The notes under the pieces were generated by a model that did no database searches, was not told the DNA's origin, and saw nothing but the letters and a program-made list of their open reading frames with translations. A stretch of 7,129 bases of DNA from Gemmatimonadota bacterium (lineage in GTDB: Bacteria > Gemmatimonadota > Gemmatimonadetes > Gemmatimonadales > Gemmatimonadaceae), in assembly GCA_003142495.1 (NCBI GenBank), contig PLMM01000409.1, forward strand, positions 1 to 7,129. Reading direction: 5' to 3'. Within the stretch, counting starts at the first letter, position 1, and each line of letters begins with the position of its first letter. Both the position numbers and the translations under genes were made by a program. This document shows positions 1-6,946 of this stretch, piece by piece.

Positions 1-293
1 ATTTGGGGATGTGGTACGAACGCTTCGTGATCATCGTTCCGTCACAGTCGCACGAGTTCGAGCCGTGGCGGTGGGCGCCGTACGCGCCGACGTACATCGA
101 CTGGGCGATCCTCGTGGGAAGCTTCGGCTGGTTCTCGATGTGGTTCCTGCTCTTCGTGAAGCAGCTGCCGGTGCTGGCGATCGCGGAGATCAAGGAGATC
201 GTTCCGCCGCGCATGCGACACTCGGCGTCGCGTCTCAATCTCGACGGGCACGGCGAGACGCCGGGCACGCTCGCGGCCAACGAGGTGCTCTGA
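1..293 (+). CDS. actC: ActC, NrfD-like membrane subunit of Alternative Complex III (3' end only)
   Basis: This is the C-terminal end of a gene that begins before the window; the reading frame is set by codons starting at base 3. The visible residues begin with a GMWYERFVIIV segment, which is typical of the last helices of NrfD/PsrC-type quinol-interacting subunits. A hydrophobic helix follows (WAILVGSFGWFSMWFLLFV), then a soluble tail containing AEIKEIVPP. In ACIII, ActC is one of two large membrane subunits and helps bind menaquinol next to the iron-sulfur subunit ActB. The TTG at base 3 is an internal Leu codon, not a start. The stop TGA (291-293) shares its last base with the actD start. 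The assignment rests on this C-terminal signature together with the downstream actD-actE-actF order. A PsrC/NrfD subunit of another complex is unlikely given that order. Confidence 0.85.
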   Translation, partial: LGMWYERFVIIVPSQSHEFEPWRWAPYAPTYIDWAILVGSFGWFSMWFLLFVKQLPVLAIAEIKEIVPPRMRHSASRLNLDGHGETPGTLAANEVL

Positions 294-793
294 TGCGAGG
301 AATCGTCGGGGTGTTTCCGGAGCTGGACGCCGCCGTCGAGGCGATCGCGGAGCTCAAGAAGCTTCGCGTGGGCGACGTGACGGTCTATTCGCCAACGCCG
401 CGCCACGAGTTCGACGATGTGCTCAAGGCGGGGCCCAGCGCGGTGCGACGCTTCACACTGATCGGCGCGTTGGTTGGTGTGACGTTCGGTTACTGGATTC
501 CGATCTGGATCTCCGACTACTGGCCGCTGGTCGTGGGCGGAAAACCGATCGCGTCGTGGGTACCATACACGATCTTCGGCTTCGAGGTGATGGTGCTGAT
601 CGGATCGCTCTCGACGGTGGCAGGATTGTTCCTCAATGCGCGCATCCCGCGCATTACGCAGACGGTCGGCTACGATCCGCGCTTCAGCGATGGAAGCTTC
701 GGCATTTGGGTGGAGTGCAGGCCCGATGAGCAGGAGACGGTGCGTCGCGTGCTCAAGGAGAAGGGAGCGGAAGAGGTGCGCGGTGATCGTTAA
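293..793 (+). CDS. actD: ActD, DUF3341 membrane subunit of Alternative Complex III
   Basis: This 166-residue protein matches the usual size and layout of ActD (DUF3341). A small alpha/beta domain (about residues 1-50, starting GIVGVFPELDAAVEAI) is followed by two transmembrane helices (about 54-73 and 92-115). A soluble C-terminal segment ends it (about 125-166, DPRFSDGSFGIWVEC...). In the known ACIII structures ActD is a two-helix subunit packed at the membrane beside ActC; it carries no redox cofactor, and none is visible here. The ATG at 293 overlaps the actC stop by one base and has GAGG at 282-285, about seven bases upstream, which supports this start. The 3' end overlaps actE by 11 bases. 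The longer frame running upstream from base 11 is only the extension of this frame into actC. Confidence 0.9.
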   Translation: MRGIVGVFPELDAAVEAIAELKKLRVGDVTVYSPTPRHEFDDVLKAGPSAVRRFTLIGALVGVTFGYWIPIWISDYWPLVVGGKPIASWVPYTIFGFEVMVLIGSLSTVAGLFLNARIPRITQTVGYDPRFSDGSFGIWVECRPDEQETVRRVLKEKGAEEVRGDR

Positions 794-1613
794 TCGCGTG
801 ATGCGCGTCGCGCTGCTCGCCCCTGCGATCCTTTCGCTCGGCGCGTGTGGCTTCTTCTCGAACATCTTCTCGGACTTCCGCGATCAGCCGCGCATCGAGC
901 CGTGGGAAGCGGAGTACGCCGGGAACGACACGACGCCGTTCCGTCCGGGTGGCTCGGACAGCACGTTTGTCGCGTATTCGGTGCCGATCACGGGGAACAC
1001 GGTGCCGGGGTACGTGGTGTCGTACAACGGGAGCGTGACCAACGGGCCGGGGGCGATTCCGAATCCCGGGGTGGTCGACTCGATGGCGAACATACCGAAC
1101 CCGCACCCGACTTCGCGTGCGTCGCTCGACAACGGACGGAAGCATTACCAGATCAATTGCACGGTGTGTCACGGGATAGCAGGGAAGGGCGATGGCGCAG
1201 CGGTGCGCTTCGGCGTGCCCGCGCCCAACCTGCTCGGTCCCGCCACCAAGGGACGCACCGACGGCTACCTCTACGGAATGATCCGCAACGGGCGCGGGCT
1301 GATGCCGAACTACGTGCGCATCGAGGATGACGATCGCTGGGATGTCGTGAACTACGTTCGCGCGCTTCAGGGGTCGATCGCAGGCGTCGTCGCGGACACG
1401 TCCCCCGCGGGCTATCCCGGCGAGAACGGACAGATGGTGCCCGGATACACGCGCACGGCGCCGACGCGCCCCGCGCCGTACCGACCGCAGGACATGGATG
1501 ACCGCCTGCGCGATCCGGCGACGGCACCGGCGCCCGCACCGCCCTCCACGGCGAGCGTTATCGATTCGCTCAATCGTGCGATCAAGAAGGATCCAACGAG
1601 GACAGTACAGTGA
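783..1613 (+). CDS. actE: ActE, monohaem cytochrome c lipoprotein of Alternative Complex III
   Basis: A 276-residue exported cytochrome c. The N-terminus is a lipoprotein signal peptide: Arg residues, a hydrophobic stretch LLAPAILSL, then lipobox LGAC with the lipidated Cys at residue 22. A segment after the Cys (DQPRIEPWEAEY) resembles the 'DQPK..PLE' segment of ActE-type cytochromes. The single haem site is C126-TV-C129-H130, with M174 (GRGLMPNY) the likely distal ligand. The C-terminal ~50 residues are Pro/Ala-rich and probably disordered. In ACIII, ActE sits on the periplasmic side and takes electrons towards the terminal oxidase. The GTG at 783 is chosen because AGAGG at 772-776 lies at proper spacing and the signal peptide then has its n-region. 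GTG 798 and ATG 801 are alternatives that would also keep the lipobox. It overlaps actD by 11 bases and actF by 4. Confidence 0.9.
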   Translation: MIVNRVMRVALLAPAILSLGACGFFSNIFSDFRDQPRIEPWEAEYAGNDTTPFRPGGSDSTFVAYSVPITGNTVPGYVVSYNGSVTNGPGAIPNPGVVDSMANIPNPHPTSRASLDNGRKHYQINCTVCHGIAGKGDGAAVRFGVPAPNLLGPATKGRTDGYLYGMIRNGRGLMPNYVRIEDDDRWDVVNYVRALQGSIAGVVADTSPAGYPGENGQMVPGYTRTAPTRPAPYRPQDMDDRLRDPATAPAPAPPSTASVIDSLNRAIKKDPTRTVQ

Positions 1614-2938
1614 GCGCGCACGACACTCACGTCCCGACGCGCGACGAAGTGCTCCGCGCGACCAACCGCCCGCTTCCGCGCGCGCTGTTCGTGGCGGCGC
1701 TCACGCTCGCCGCCATCGGCGTGCTCGTGTTCATCATCGGCGCGTTCACGGCGTCCGGGCACGATCGCGTGTGGCAGGCGCTCCACGTCAACTGGATCTT
1801 CTTCACGACGATCTCGCAGGCGGCAGTGGTCTTCGTCGCCGTACAGCGCATCACGACGGCGCGCTGGTCGCGTCCGATCGTGCGCTTCCTCGAGGGCTAC
1901 GTCGCATTCCTGCCGATTGCCTTTGTGTTGCTCATCGTCGATTTCATCGGCGGCAAGCACATCTACCCGTGGATGAGCGAGGCGCTCACCCAGCCCGAGA
2001 AGCGCTTCTACCTGCGCCCCGGCTTCATGTTCGGGCGCGATCTGGTGCTCTTCGGCATCATGGTGTGGCTGAGCATCTGGTACGTGTACACGTCGTTGCG
2101 CCTCGACGTTGGGCTGATCCCAGAAGCCGGCTCCGCGTGGGCGAAAGGAATTCGCGAGAAGATGCGCGCGAATTTCGGCGGAGAGCGCCGCGAGCTGCAC
2201 TCGATCCACTCGCGCCAGGGGTATCTCGCGGTGTTCATGTGTCTCGGCTTCGGCTACTTCTTCTCGGTGCTGGGCTGGGATCTCTCGATGACGCTCGACA
2301 TCCACTATGCGAGCACGCTGTATTCGTGGTGGTGGTTCATGGGCGGATGGCTGGGCGCCCTCATGAGCTGGTCGCTGCTCTGCATGTGGTGGCGCCGCTA
2401 TCTCAATGCGTACGACCTGATCCCCGAAGTGAAGTTCCACGATCTCGGAAAGCTGTGCTTCGCCTTCACCGCGTTCTGGGGCTACCTCACCTTCGGCCAA
2501 TACCTCGTGAACTGGTTCGGGAACCTGGGCGCGGAGACGCACTGGCAGCGTCTGCATCTCGTGAAGCCGTGGCTCCCGTTCACGATGGCGATGGTGTTCC
2601 TCCTGTTCGTACTTCCGTTCTTCGGTCTCGTGTCGCGAGCCGCGAAAGTCTATCTCCCGACCTTCATCGCCTTCGCGTTCGCCAGCCTGGTCGGCCTCTG
2701 GATGCTGCGCTACATCGAGGTCTATCCGCCGATTCACGGCATCGTGGAGAAGGCGCCCTTCGGGATCTGGGAGATCGCGATCACGCTCGGCTTCCTCGGC
2801 ATCTGGGGCGCCTGCTACGCGGCGTTCATGAACGCGTTCCCGCGCATGCGCGTGACGCTCATGACGAGCGAGTTCCGCGACGAGGTGCAGATCCCGGTGA
2901 ATCCGAAAACGATGGAGCCGCTCCCGGCGCACGAGTAG
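1610..2938 (+). CDS. actF: ActF, polytopic quinol-site subunit of Alternative Complex III
   Basis: A 442-residue integral membrane protein with about ten predicted helices (roughly 24-46, 60-80, 96-114, 144-163, 205-223, 236-258, 282-302, 322-341, 349-367, 385-407). This fits ActF, the NrfD/PsrC-related partner of ActC. A short N-terminal cytoplasmic-type segment precedes helix 1. Charged and His residues between helices 4 and 5 (RRELHSIHSRQGYLAVF) and WWWFMGGWLGALMSW in helix 6 look like the conserved core. The GTG start overlaps the actE stop in a GTGA arrangement, with GAGG at 1598-1601 about eight bases upstream; the resulting N-terminus MSAHDTHVP is hydrophilic and sensible. It is the last gene of the cluster here and is followed at once by a strong hairpin. 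In many genomes cytochrome oxidase genes come next; none do here. Confidence 0.88.
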   Translation: MSAHDTHVPTRDEVLRATNRPLPRALFVAALTLAAIGVLVFIIGAFTASGHDRVWQALHVNWIFFTTISQAAVVFVAVQRITTARWSRPIVRFLEGYVAFLPIAFVLLIVDFIGGKHIYPWMSEALTQPEKRFYLRPGFMFGRDLVLFGIMVWLSIWYVYTSLRLDVGLIPEAGSAWAKGIREKMRANFGGERRELHSIHSRQGYLAVFMCLGFGYFFSVLGWDLSMTLDIHYASTLYSWWWFMGGWLGALMSWSLLCMWWRRYLNAYDLIPEVKFHDLGKLCFAFTAFWGYLTFGQYLVNWFGNLGAETHWQRLHLVKPWLPFTMAMVFLLFVLPFFGLVSRAAKVYLPTFIAFAFASLVGLWMLRYIEVYPPIHGIVEKAPFGIWEIAITLGFLGIWGACYAAFMNAFPRMRVTLMTSEFRDEVQIPVNPKTMEPLPAHE

Positions 2939-2939
2939 C

Positions 2940-2985
2940 CGCGAAGGGGAAGTGGCGCGCGAATCGGCGCCACTCTCCCTTCGCG
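2940..2985 (+). terminator. Long GC-rich hairpin after actF, probable operon terminator
   Basis: An inverted repeat starts two bases after the actF stop. Left arm 2940-2958 pairs with right arm 2967-2985 across an eight-base loop. The stem is 19 positions with two mismatches in the middle. The inner block AGTGGCGC/GCGCCACT and the outer block CGCGAAGGG/CCCTTCGCG are perfect. There is no T-run afterwards, so it is not a classic intrinsic terminator; it may end transcription with Rho or protect the ACIII mRNA 3' end. It also separates the operon from the tRNA gene, and by symmetry could act in both directions. Confidence 0.65.
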
Positions 2986-3013
2986 CGTCATCGTCGCCTA
3001 TCTTACGGATCGC

Positions 3014-3086
3014 GGGGCGTTAGCTCAGTTGGGAGAGCATTCGGTTTGCAACCGAAAGGTCGCGAGTTCGAGCCTCGCACGCTCCA
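3014..3086 (+). tRNA. tRNA-Ala, anticodon UGC
   Basis: A complete 73-base cloverleaf. The acceptor GGGGCGT (3014-3020) pairs with ACGCTCC (3079-3085), including a G3:U70 wobble, the main alanine identity element. D-stem is GCTC/GAGC. Anticodon stem TTCGG/CCGAA encloses loop TTTGCAA, giving anticodon TGC. T-stem GCGAG/CTCGC encloses TTCGAGC. Discriminator base is A at 3086. CCA is not encoded (ATT follows), so the end must be added by tRNA nucleotidyltransferase. A TATCTT at 2999-3004 could be its -10 box, but no good -35 is visible. It stands alone, outside an rRNA operon in this window. Confidence 0.97.
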
Positions 3087-3147
3087 TTCTTTCCTCCACG
3101 GATCGCAGTTGCTACCACCCCTCTGCGGTGCGATCGAACTAGCCCGC

Positions 3148-4149
3148 GTGCTGCCGGACTCCGCTCCGGCCTTCGGCGTCGACGCGCCGGCGTACGTCGC
3201 GATCCGCGCGGTGATGTATCTCGCCGCGCTCACGATCATCGGATCGTGCGCATTCATCCTGCTCATTGCCACACGCGTCTCGCACCTCTCCGGGAGCTAT
3301 CTCGAGGTGTCCGCCGTCGTTCCGGCCACGCGGAAGCTCGCGCGGTGGGCGACCGTCGTGCTCGCGTTCGCGATGATCGGGCGCCTCCTCGCGCAGGGCT
3401 TCATGATCGGCGAGGGCGAGACGATGATCCTGATGCCGTTGCTCAGCGACACGGTGTGGGGGTGGGGGTGGATCGCGGGTGCAGCGGCGACCGTACTGAT
3501 TGGCGCCTCGCTGATCATTGGGAGCGGGAAGCGCGCGTCGTGGCACATCACCGCCGTCGGCGCGGTCGCGCTCGCGTTCTCGTTCTCGATCACGGGGCAC
3601 GCGGCGTCCACGAGCAGCCCGCTCGTGCACGTGATCTTCGACGCAATCCACGTCATGGCGGCCGGCGGCTGGCTCGGCACGCTGCTCGTGGTTGCGACGA
3701 TCGGGCTGCACACGGTGATGATGCTCCCGATCGAGAAGCGCGCGGCGGCGGCGGTGGAGCTCATCGGCGCCTTCTCGACCTTCGCGATCACGTGTGTCGC
3801 GACGCTCGCAGTGACCGGGACGATCGCCGCGTGGTCGCACCTGCCGACGGTCTCCGCGCTCTGGCTGACGACATACGGATTGGCGCTCTTCCGCAAGCTC
3901 GTGTTCATCGGGCTCACTGGGCTCGTCGGCGTCTTCAACTGGCAATACATCAAGCCGCGCCTCGCGAACCCGGCGACGATCTCCACGCTCAGAAAGAGCG
4001 CGGTGGTGGAGCTCACGATCGGGCTCGTCGTCGTGATCCTCACCGCGATACTCGTGGGCACATCGCCGCCGGACACGGACGACGGGGCAGCTCCCGCCGC
4101 GCATTACATTCAACCCTCCGCCTCAACCCTTCACAGCCTTCCTTCATGA
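3148..4149 (+). CDS. copD: CopD-like copper-resistance membrane protein
   Basis: An approximately 333-residue polytopic protein with about eight helices (roughly 18-42, 66-86, 107-125, 132-150, 160-184, 203-228, 246-264, 286-305, counted from GTG 3148). It matches the CopD domain: a GHAAS motif (H151) ends one helix, then H161, D165 and H168 lie in HVIFDAIHVMAAGGWLGTLL, the usual CopD signature. CopD proteins sit in the inner membrane and are thought to move or sense copper, often with periplasmic CopC; no CopC domain or gene is visible. The start is uncertain: GTG 3148 keeps helix 1 whole, TTG 3109 would add 13 residues, and ATG 3214 would cut into helix 1. None has a strong ribosome site. 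The stop overlaps the peroxiredoxin start (ATGA), so the two are probably one unit. The tRNA ends 61 bases upstream of GTG 3148. Confidence 0.75.
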   Translation: MLPDSAPAFGVDAPAYVAIRAVMYLAALTIIGSCAFILLIATRVSHLSGSYLEVSAVVPATRKLARWATVVLAFAMIGRLLAQGFMIGEGETMILMPLLSDTVWGWGWIAGAAATVLIGASLIIGSGKRASWHITAVGAVALAFSFSITGHAASTSSPLVHVIFDAIHVMAAGGWLGTLLVVATIGLHTVMMLPIEKRAAAAVELIGAFSTFAITCVATLAVTGTIAAWSHLPTVSALWLTTYGLALFRKLVFIGLTGLVGVFNWQYIKPRLANPATISTLRKSAVVELTIGLVVVILTAILVGTSPPDTDDGAAPAAHYIQPSASTLHSLPS

Positions 4150-4628
4150 CCAGCTCTGCCAGCACCACGGCTCCCGTTGCGGGCGATCGCGCTCCCGACT
4201 TCACGGCCGACTCCACGAGCGGACAGCCGGTGACGCTGTCGTCGTTCGCGGGAAAGAAGCGCGTGCTGATTGCCTTCTTCCCGCTCGCGTTCACGTCGAC
4301 GTGCACGACGGAGCTGTGCGACTTCTCCGCCGACTTCGACCAGTTCGTGAGCAAGGACGTGGAGGTGCTGCCGATCAGTGTCGACTCCGTGCCGACGCTC
4401 AAGGAGTTCAAGAACAAGCACCAGTTGCGCGTCGAGCTCGTGAGCGACTTCAAGCGCGACATCTCGCGCGCGTACGGCGTGCTCCTCGCCGACAAGTTCT
4501 TCTCGGCGCGCGCCTATTTCCTCGTCGATCTGAACGGCACGATCTCCTGGGCGCACGTCGAGTCGAATGCGGGGCTCAAGCGGACGAACGCGGAGATCCT
4601 CGAGCAGATCGCCGCCGCCCCGCGCTAA
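4146..4628 (+). CDS. Peroxiredoxin (AhpC/TSA family, AhpE/PrxQ-like)
   Basis: A 160-residue thioredoxin-fold peroxidase that reduces hydrogen peroxide or organic peroxides. After APDF (residues 16-19) and a strand VLIAFFPLAF comes the active site P46-LAF-T50-ST-C53, the PxxxTxxC motif with C53 as peroxidatic Cys. R122 (FSARAYFLVD) is the likely conserved catalytic Arg. The FPLAFTS context resembles one-Cys AhpE, but C58 lies five residues after C53, the spacing of the resolving Cys in PrxQ/BCP, so a two-Cys mechanism is possible. There is no signal peptide, so it should be cytoplasmic. The ATG overlaps the copD stop and lacks a clear ribosome site, which points to translational coupling. The family is certain; the subfamily is not. 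Confidence 0.88.
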   Translation: MTSSASTTAPVAGDRAPDFTADSTSGQPVTLSSFAGKKRVLIAFFPLAFTSTCTTELCDFSADFDQFVSKDVEVLPISVDSVPTLKEFKNKHQLRVELVSDFKRDISRAYGVLLADKFFSARAYFLVDLNGTISWAHVESNAGLKRTNAEILEQIAAAPR

Positions 4629-4646
4629 CGGCGCGGCTCGCGTGAC

Positions 4647-6890
4647 ATGAGCGACCCACTCGCACTGCTCGCGCGCGCCGACAAGTGGTCTCTCTCGGCC
4701 ACTGACGGACTCGCGTACGCGCCGCCATTCCCGCGCTGGCTCGACTCTCCGGGCTTCTGGGACGAGGCGTCGCTGCATCACTACGCGTTCGCGCCGCTCT
4801 TCACCGTGAGCGCGATCGACGGCGACGGACACGAGATCGCCATGCGCCCCGTCGCGAGGCGGTGGACGCCGGCCGAGCTCACCGTCGACTATCGGCTCGC
4901 GAACGGGATGATGGCGAGCGAGGTGCGCACCGTGCAGCCCGGCGGCGTCTTCGCATCGGAGTGGCTGGTGCAGGGGCTCCGCCACGCGCCGCTGCATCTC
5001 GTCGCGTGGACCGCGCACGATGCGACGGACATCGACCGCTGGTCCGTCGGCTACGATGGCGCCTTTCTCTTTCATACCACCGTGTACGATGAGCGCGGCG
5101 AGGCGCTTCCCGTGCGCGCGGAGCTGGCCTGCTACGGCGAGACCGCGAGCTGGGCCGGCTATCTCGCCGCACGGGTGCCGTCGGCGCCGCGCTGGGATCT
5201 CACGCCATTCACGGAGAAGTGGGCGGGCGACGGGCTCCCGCGCGAGATACGACTCGAGGGCAACACCGCCGACGCGATGCTCTTCGGCGCCGTGCACCGC
5301 GCGCTCGCGGTGACCACGGAGGGTGCCTGGAGCACCTTCGCGATGCGGCTCACGCCGATGCAGCTGCCGCCTCGCGCGGGCGCGCCCGCGGAGGCGCCGC
5401 CCATCATCATCGTGCATCCCGCCCACGAGGAGCCGTCGCACGCCGCGACGCTCGGCGGCACGAGCCGACGCCGCTGGGCCGAGCGCTTTGCGCATGCGCC
5501 GGAGTTCAGCTGCTCCGATCCGTATCTCGAGCGCTACTACTGGTATCGCTGGTACGGCCTCTGGTCGAACGCGATCGAGCATGACGCGGGCGCGATCGGC
5601 GCACCGGCTATCTGCGAGGGGATCGGCGAGCTGCACACGCCCTCGGCGCTCGCCGCCGTGGCGAACGTGCGCGAGCTGCGCTGGCTCGACTCGCCGGAGC
5701 TCGCGCGCGGTGTGCTGCGCGGGCTGTTCGCGCACCAGCGCGACGATGGCAGCATGCCGGCGCGCATCTTCGCCGATCATCGCTCGCAGGTCGGCGTGGC
5801 GCAGGTGAACTGGGGCGACGCGATGCTCGCACTCGATGCGGTGTGGCCGGACGACGGCTTCATGCGCGAGATGTACGGCCCGCTCTCGCGCTACGCGGAC
5901 TGGCTGCTGCTCGCGCGCGACGCGGAGTCGTCGGGGATGATCGACATCCTCGCGCCGCGCGAGATCGGCGAGCAGCATTCGTCGCGATTCGAGGGAGTCG
6001 ATCCGGGCGGCGCGCGCGACGAGCTCACCGCCGGGAAGCGGCTCAAGGGTGTGGACGTCACCACCTACGCGTACTCGCTCACGCGCGCGCTCGAGCGTAT
6101 GGCGCAGCGCGCAGGGCATCCGCCGGATGCGCGGCGATGGCGCCTCGCGCGCGAGCGCATAGGCGCGGCCCTCCGCTCGCGCATGTGGGACGCGAGCGAC
6201 GAACTCTTCTCCGATGTCGATCCGGTGAGCGGCGATCGCACGCGCGTGAAGAGTGCGCACGCGTTCTTTCCCTACGCCACCGATCTCATCGTCGCGAGCG
6301 ATGTGGCGGCGCTCGAGCGGCATCTACTCGATCCGGGAGAGTTCTGGACGCCCTTCCCGGTGCCAGTGACGTCCGTCGACGATCCCTTCTTCAGCGCGTA
6401 TGGTGAGTGGAAGGGGCAGCGCCAGTCGCGGCCGTGGAACGGGCGCGTGTGGCCCTCAGTGAACAGCGCGATCATGGATGCGTTGGGCGCGACGGCCGCG
6501 TCGCACGCGCCGGCGATGCGCGAGGAGGCCGCGTCCTTTCTGCGAAGATTCGTGCGCATGATGTTTCACGACGGCGATCTGCAGCGGCCGAACGCGTTCG
6601 AGCACTACAACCCGCTTACCGGGCAGGCCTCGATATATCGCGGACTCGACGACGTGCAGCGCTCGTGGGTGGCCGACCACATCGTGCAGTACGTGATGGG
6701 GATTCGCGCGCACGAGGGCGGCGTCACGATCGATCCGTTCCCCTTCGCGCTCGAGCGCGCGGCGCTCACGCGTGTGCATGCGCGCGGCCACACCATCGAC
6801 GTGCGGATCGCGGGGCGGCGCGTGGTCGCGACCATCGATGGCGTCGCGCGCGAAAGCGTGCTGGGAGCGGCACTGGAGATCCCGGACTAG
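4647..6890 (+). CDS. GH63/MGH1-like (alpha/alpha)6-barrel glycoside hydrolase
   Basis: A 747-residue protein without a signal peptide, so probably cytoplasmic. Residues ~1-270 look like a beta-sandwich domain; ~280-700 form a six-hairpin barrel; the last ~50 residues are a short beta domain. Barrel signposts are W389-G-D391, F-E449-GV-D452-PGG, GVDVTTYAY (D470), R595-PWNGRVWPSVN and E652-HYNPLTG. The WNGRVWPSVN and EHYNPLTG segments correspond to 'W.G.VWP..N' and 'E.YDP.TG' of GH63 enzymes such as YgjK and glucosylglycerate hydrolases. By that comparison E652 is the likely general base and D452 a candidate general acid. This would make it an inverting alpha-glycosidase. The substrate is unknown: an alpha-glucoside or compatible solute is plausible, and a GH37/GH65-type enzyme is an alternative. 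ATG 4647 lies 18 bases after the peroxiredoxin stop with no strong ribosome site. Confidence 0.7.
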   Translation: MSDPLALLARADKWSLSATDGLAYAPPFPRWLDSPGFWDEASLHHYAFAPLFTVSAIDGDGHEIAMRPVARRWTPAELTVDYRLANGMMASEVRTVQPGGVFASEWLVQGLRHAPLHLVAWTAHDATDIDRWSVGYDGAFLFHTTVYDERGEALPVRAELACYGETASWAGYLAARVPSAPRWDLTPFTEKWAGDGLPREIRLEGNTADAMLFGAVHRALAVTTEGAWSTFAMRLTPMQLPPRAGAPAEAPPIIIVHPAHEEPSHAATLGGTSRRRWAERFAHAPEFSCSDPYLERYYWYRWYGLWSNAIEHDAGAIGAPAICEGIGELHTPSALAAVANVRELRWLDSPELARGVLRGLFAHQRDDGSMPARIFADHRSQVGVAQVNWGDAMLALDAVWPDDGFMREMYGPLSRYADWLLLARDAESSGMIDILAPREIGEQHSSRFEGVDPGGARDELTAGKRLKGVDVTTYAYSLTRALERMAQRAGHPPDARRWRLARERIGAALRSRMWDASDELFSDVDPVSGDRTRVKSAHAFFPYATDLIVASDVAALERHLLDPGEFWTPFPVPVTSVDDPFFSAYGEWKGQRQSRPWNGRVWPSVNSAIMDALGATAASHAPAMREEAASFLRRFVRMMFHDGDLQRPNAFEHYNPLTGQASIYRGLDDVQRSWVADHIVQYVMGIRAHEGGVTIDPFPFALERAALTRVHARGHTIDVRIAGRRVVATIDGVARESVLGAALEIPD

Positions 6891-6929
6891 CCCCGACGGC
6901 GCCGTCCGTTCCAGGCAGATGTGACCACA

Positions 6930-6945
6930 ATGACCGTTCGGTCAT
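6930..6945. promoter_or_regulatory. Perfect inverted repeat, probable TetR-family operator
   Basis: ATGACCGTTCGGTCAT is a perfect palindrome of two 7-base arms with a 2-base centre. TGACCGNNCGGTCA is a common form of TetR-family operators. An extra half-site TGACC lies nine bases before (6922-6926). The palindrome ends one base before a possible -35 box, so a bound protein would block that promoter. As an RNA hairpin it would have a short stem and no T-run after it, so a terminator is less likely. The regulator is not in the window. Confidence 0.55.
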
Positions 6946-6946
6946 C

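Noticed and set aside
1412..2932. Long minus-strand open frame (506 codons) opposite actF and the end of actE
   Set aside because: Its product is an unbroken run of Arg, His and Glu with no fold-like pattern. This is the usual antisense shadow in GC-rich DNA opposite a clear membrane-protein gene.
3003..3272. Minus-strand small open frame containing GSNSRPFGCKPNALP
   Set aside because: That peptide is the well-known artefact of translating a tRNA gene backwards; the region is the tRNA-Ala gene.
3457..3471. G-rich run that could suggest a G-quadruplex
   Set aside because: It is explained by codons for Trp-Gly-Trp-Gly-Trp in a CopD helix; there are only two long G runs close together.
1498..4149. 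A very long open frame (883 codons) covering actF, the tRNA and copD
   Set aside because: The part over actF is Arg/His-rich shadow in the wrong frame, and it reads straight through the tRNA gene. Only the 3' part from about 3148 has real membrane-protein character.
4131..6323. Long minus-strand open frame (730 codons) opposite the peroxiredoxin and glycosidase genes
   Set aside because: Arg/Glu/Ala/His-rich shadow composition, no recognisable motif, and the plus strand carries two convincing genes there.
6895..6906. GACGGCGCCGTC palindrome just after the glycosidase stop, considered as a terminator
   Set aside because: It is only 12 bases with no loop, so it would form a four-pair stem, and no T-run follows. 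Such short GC palindromes are expected by chance here.
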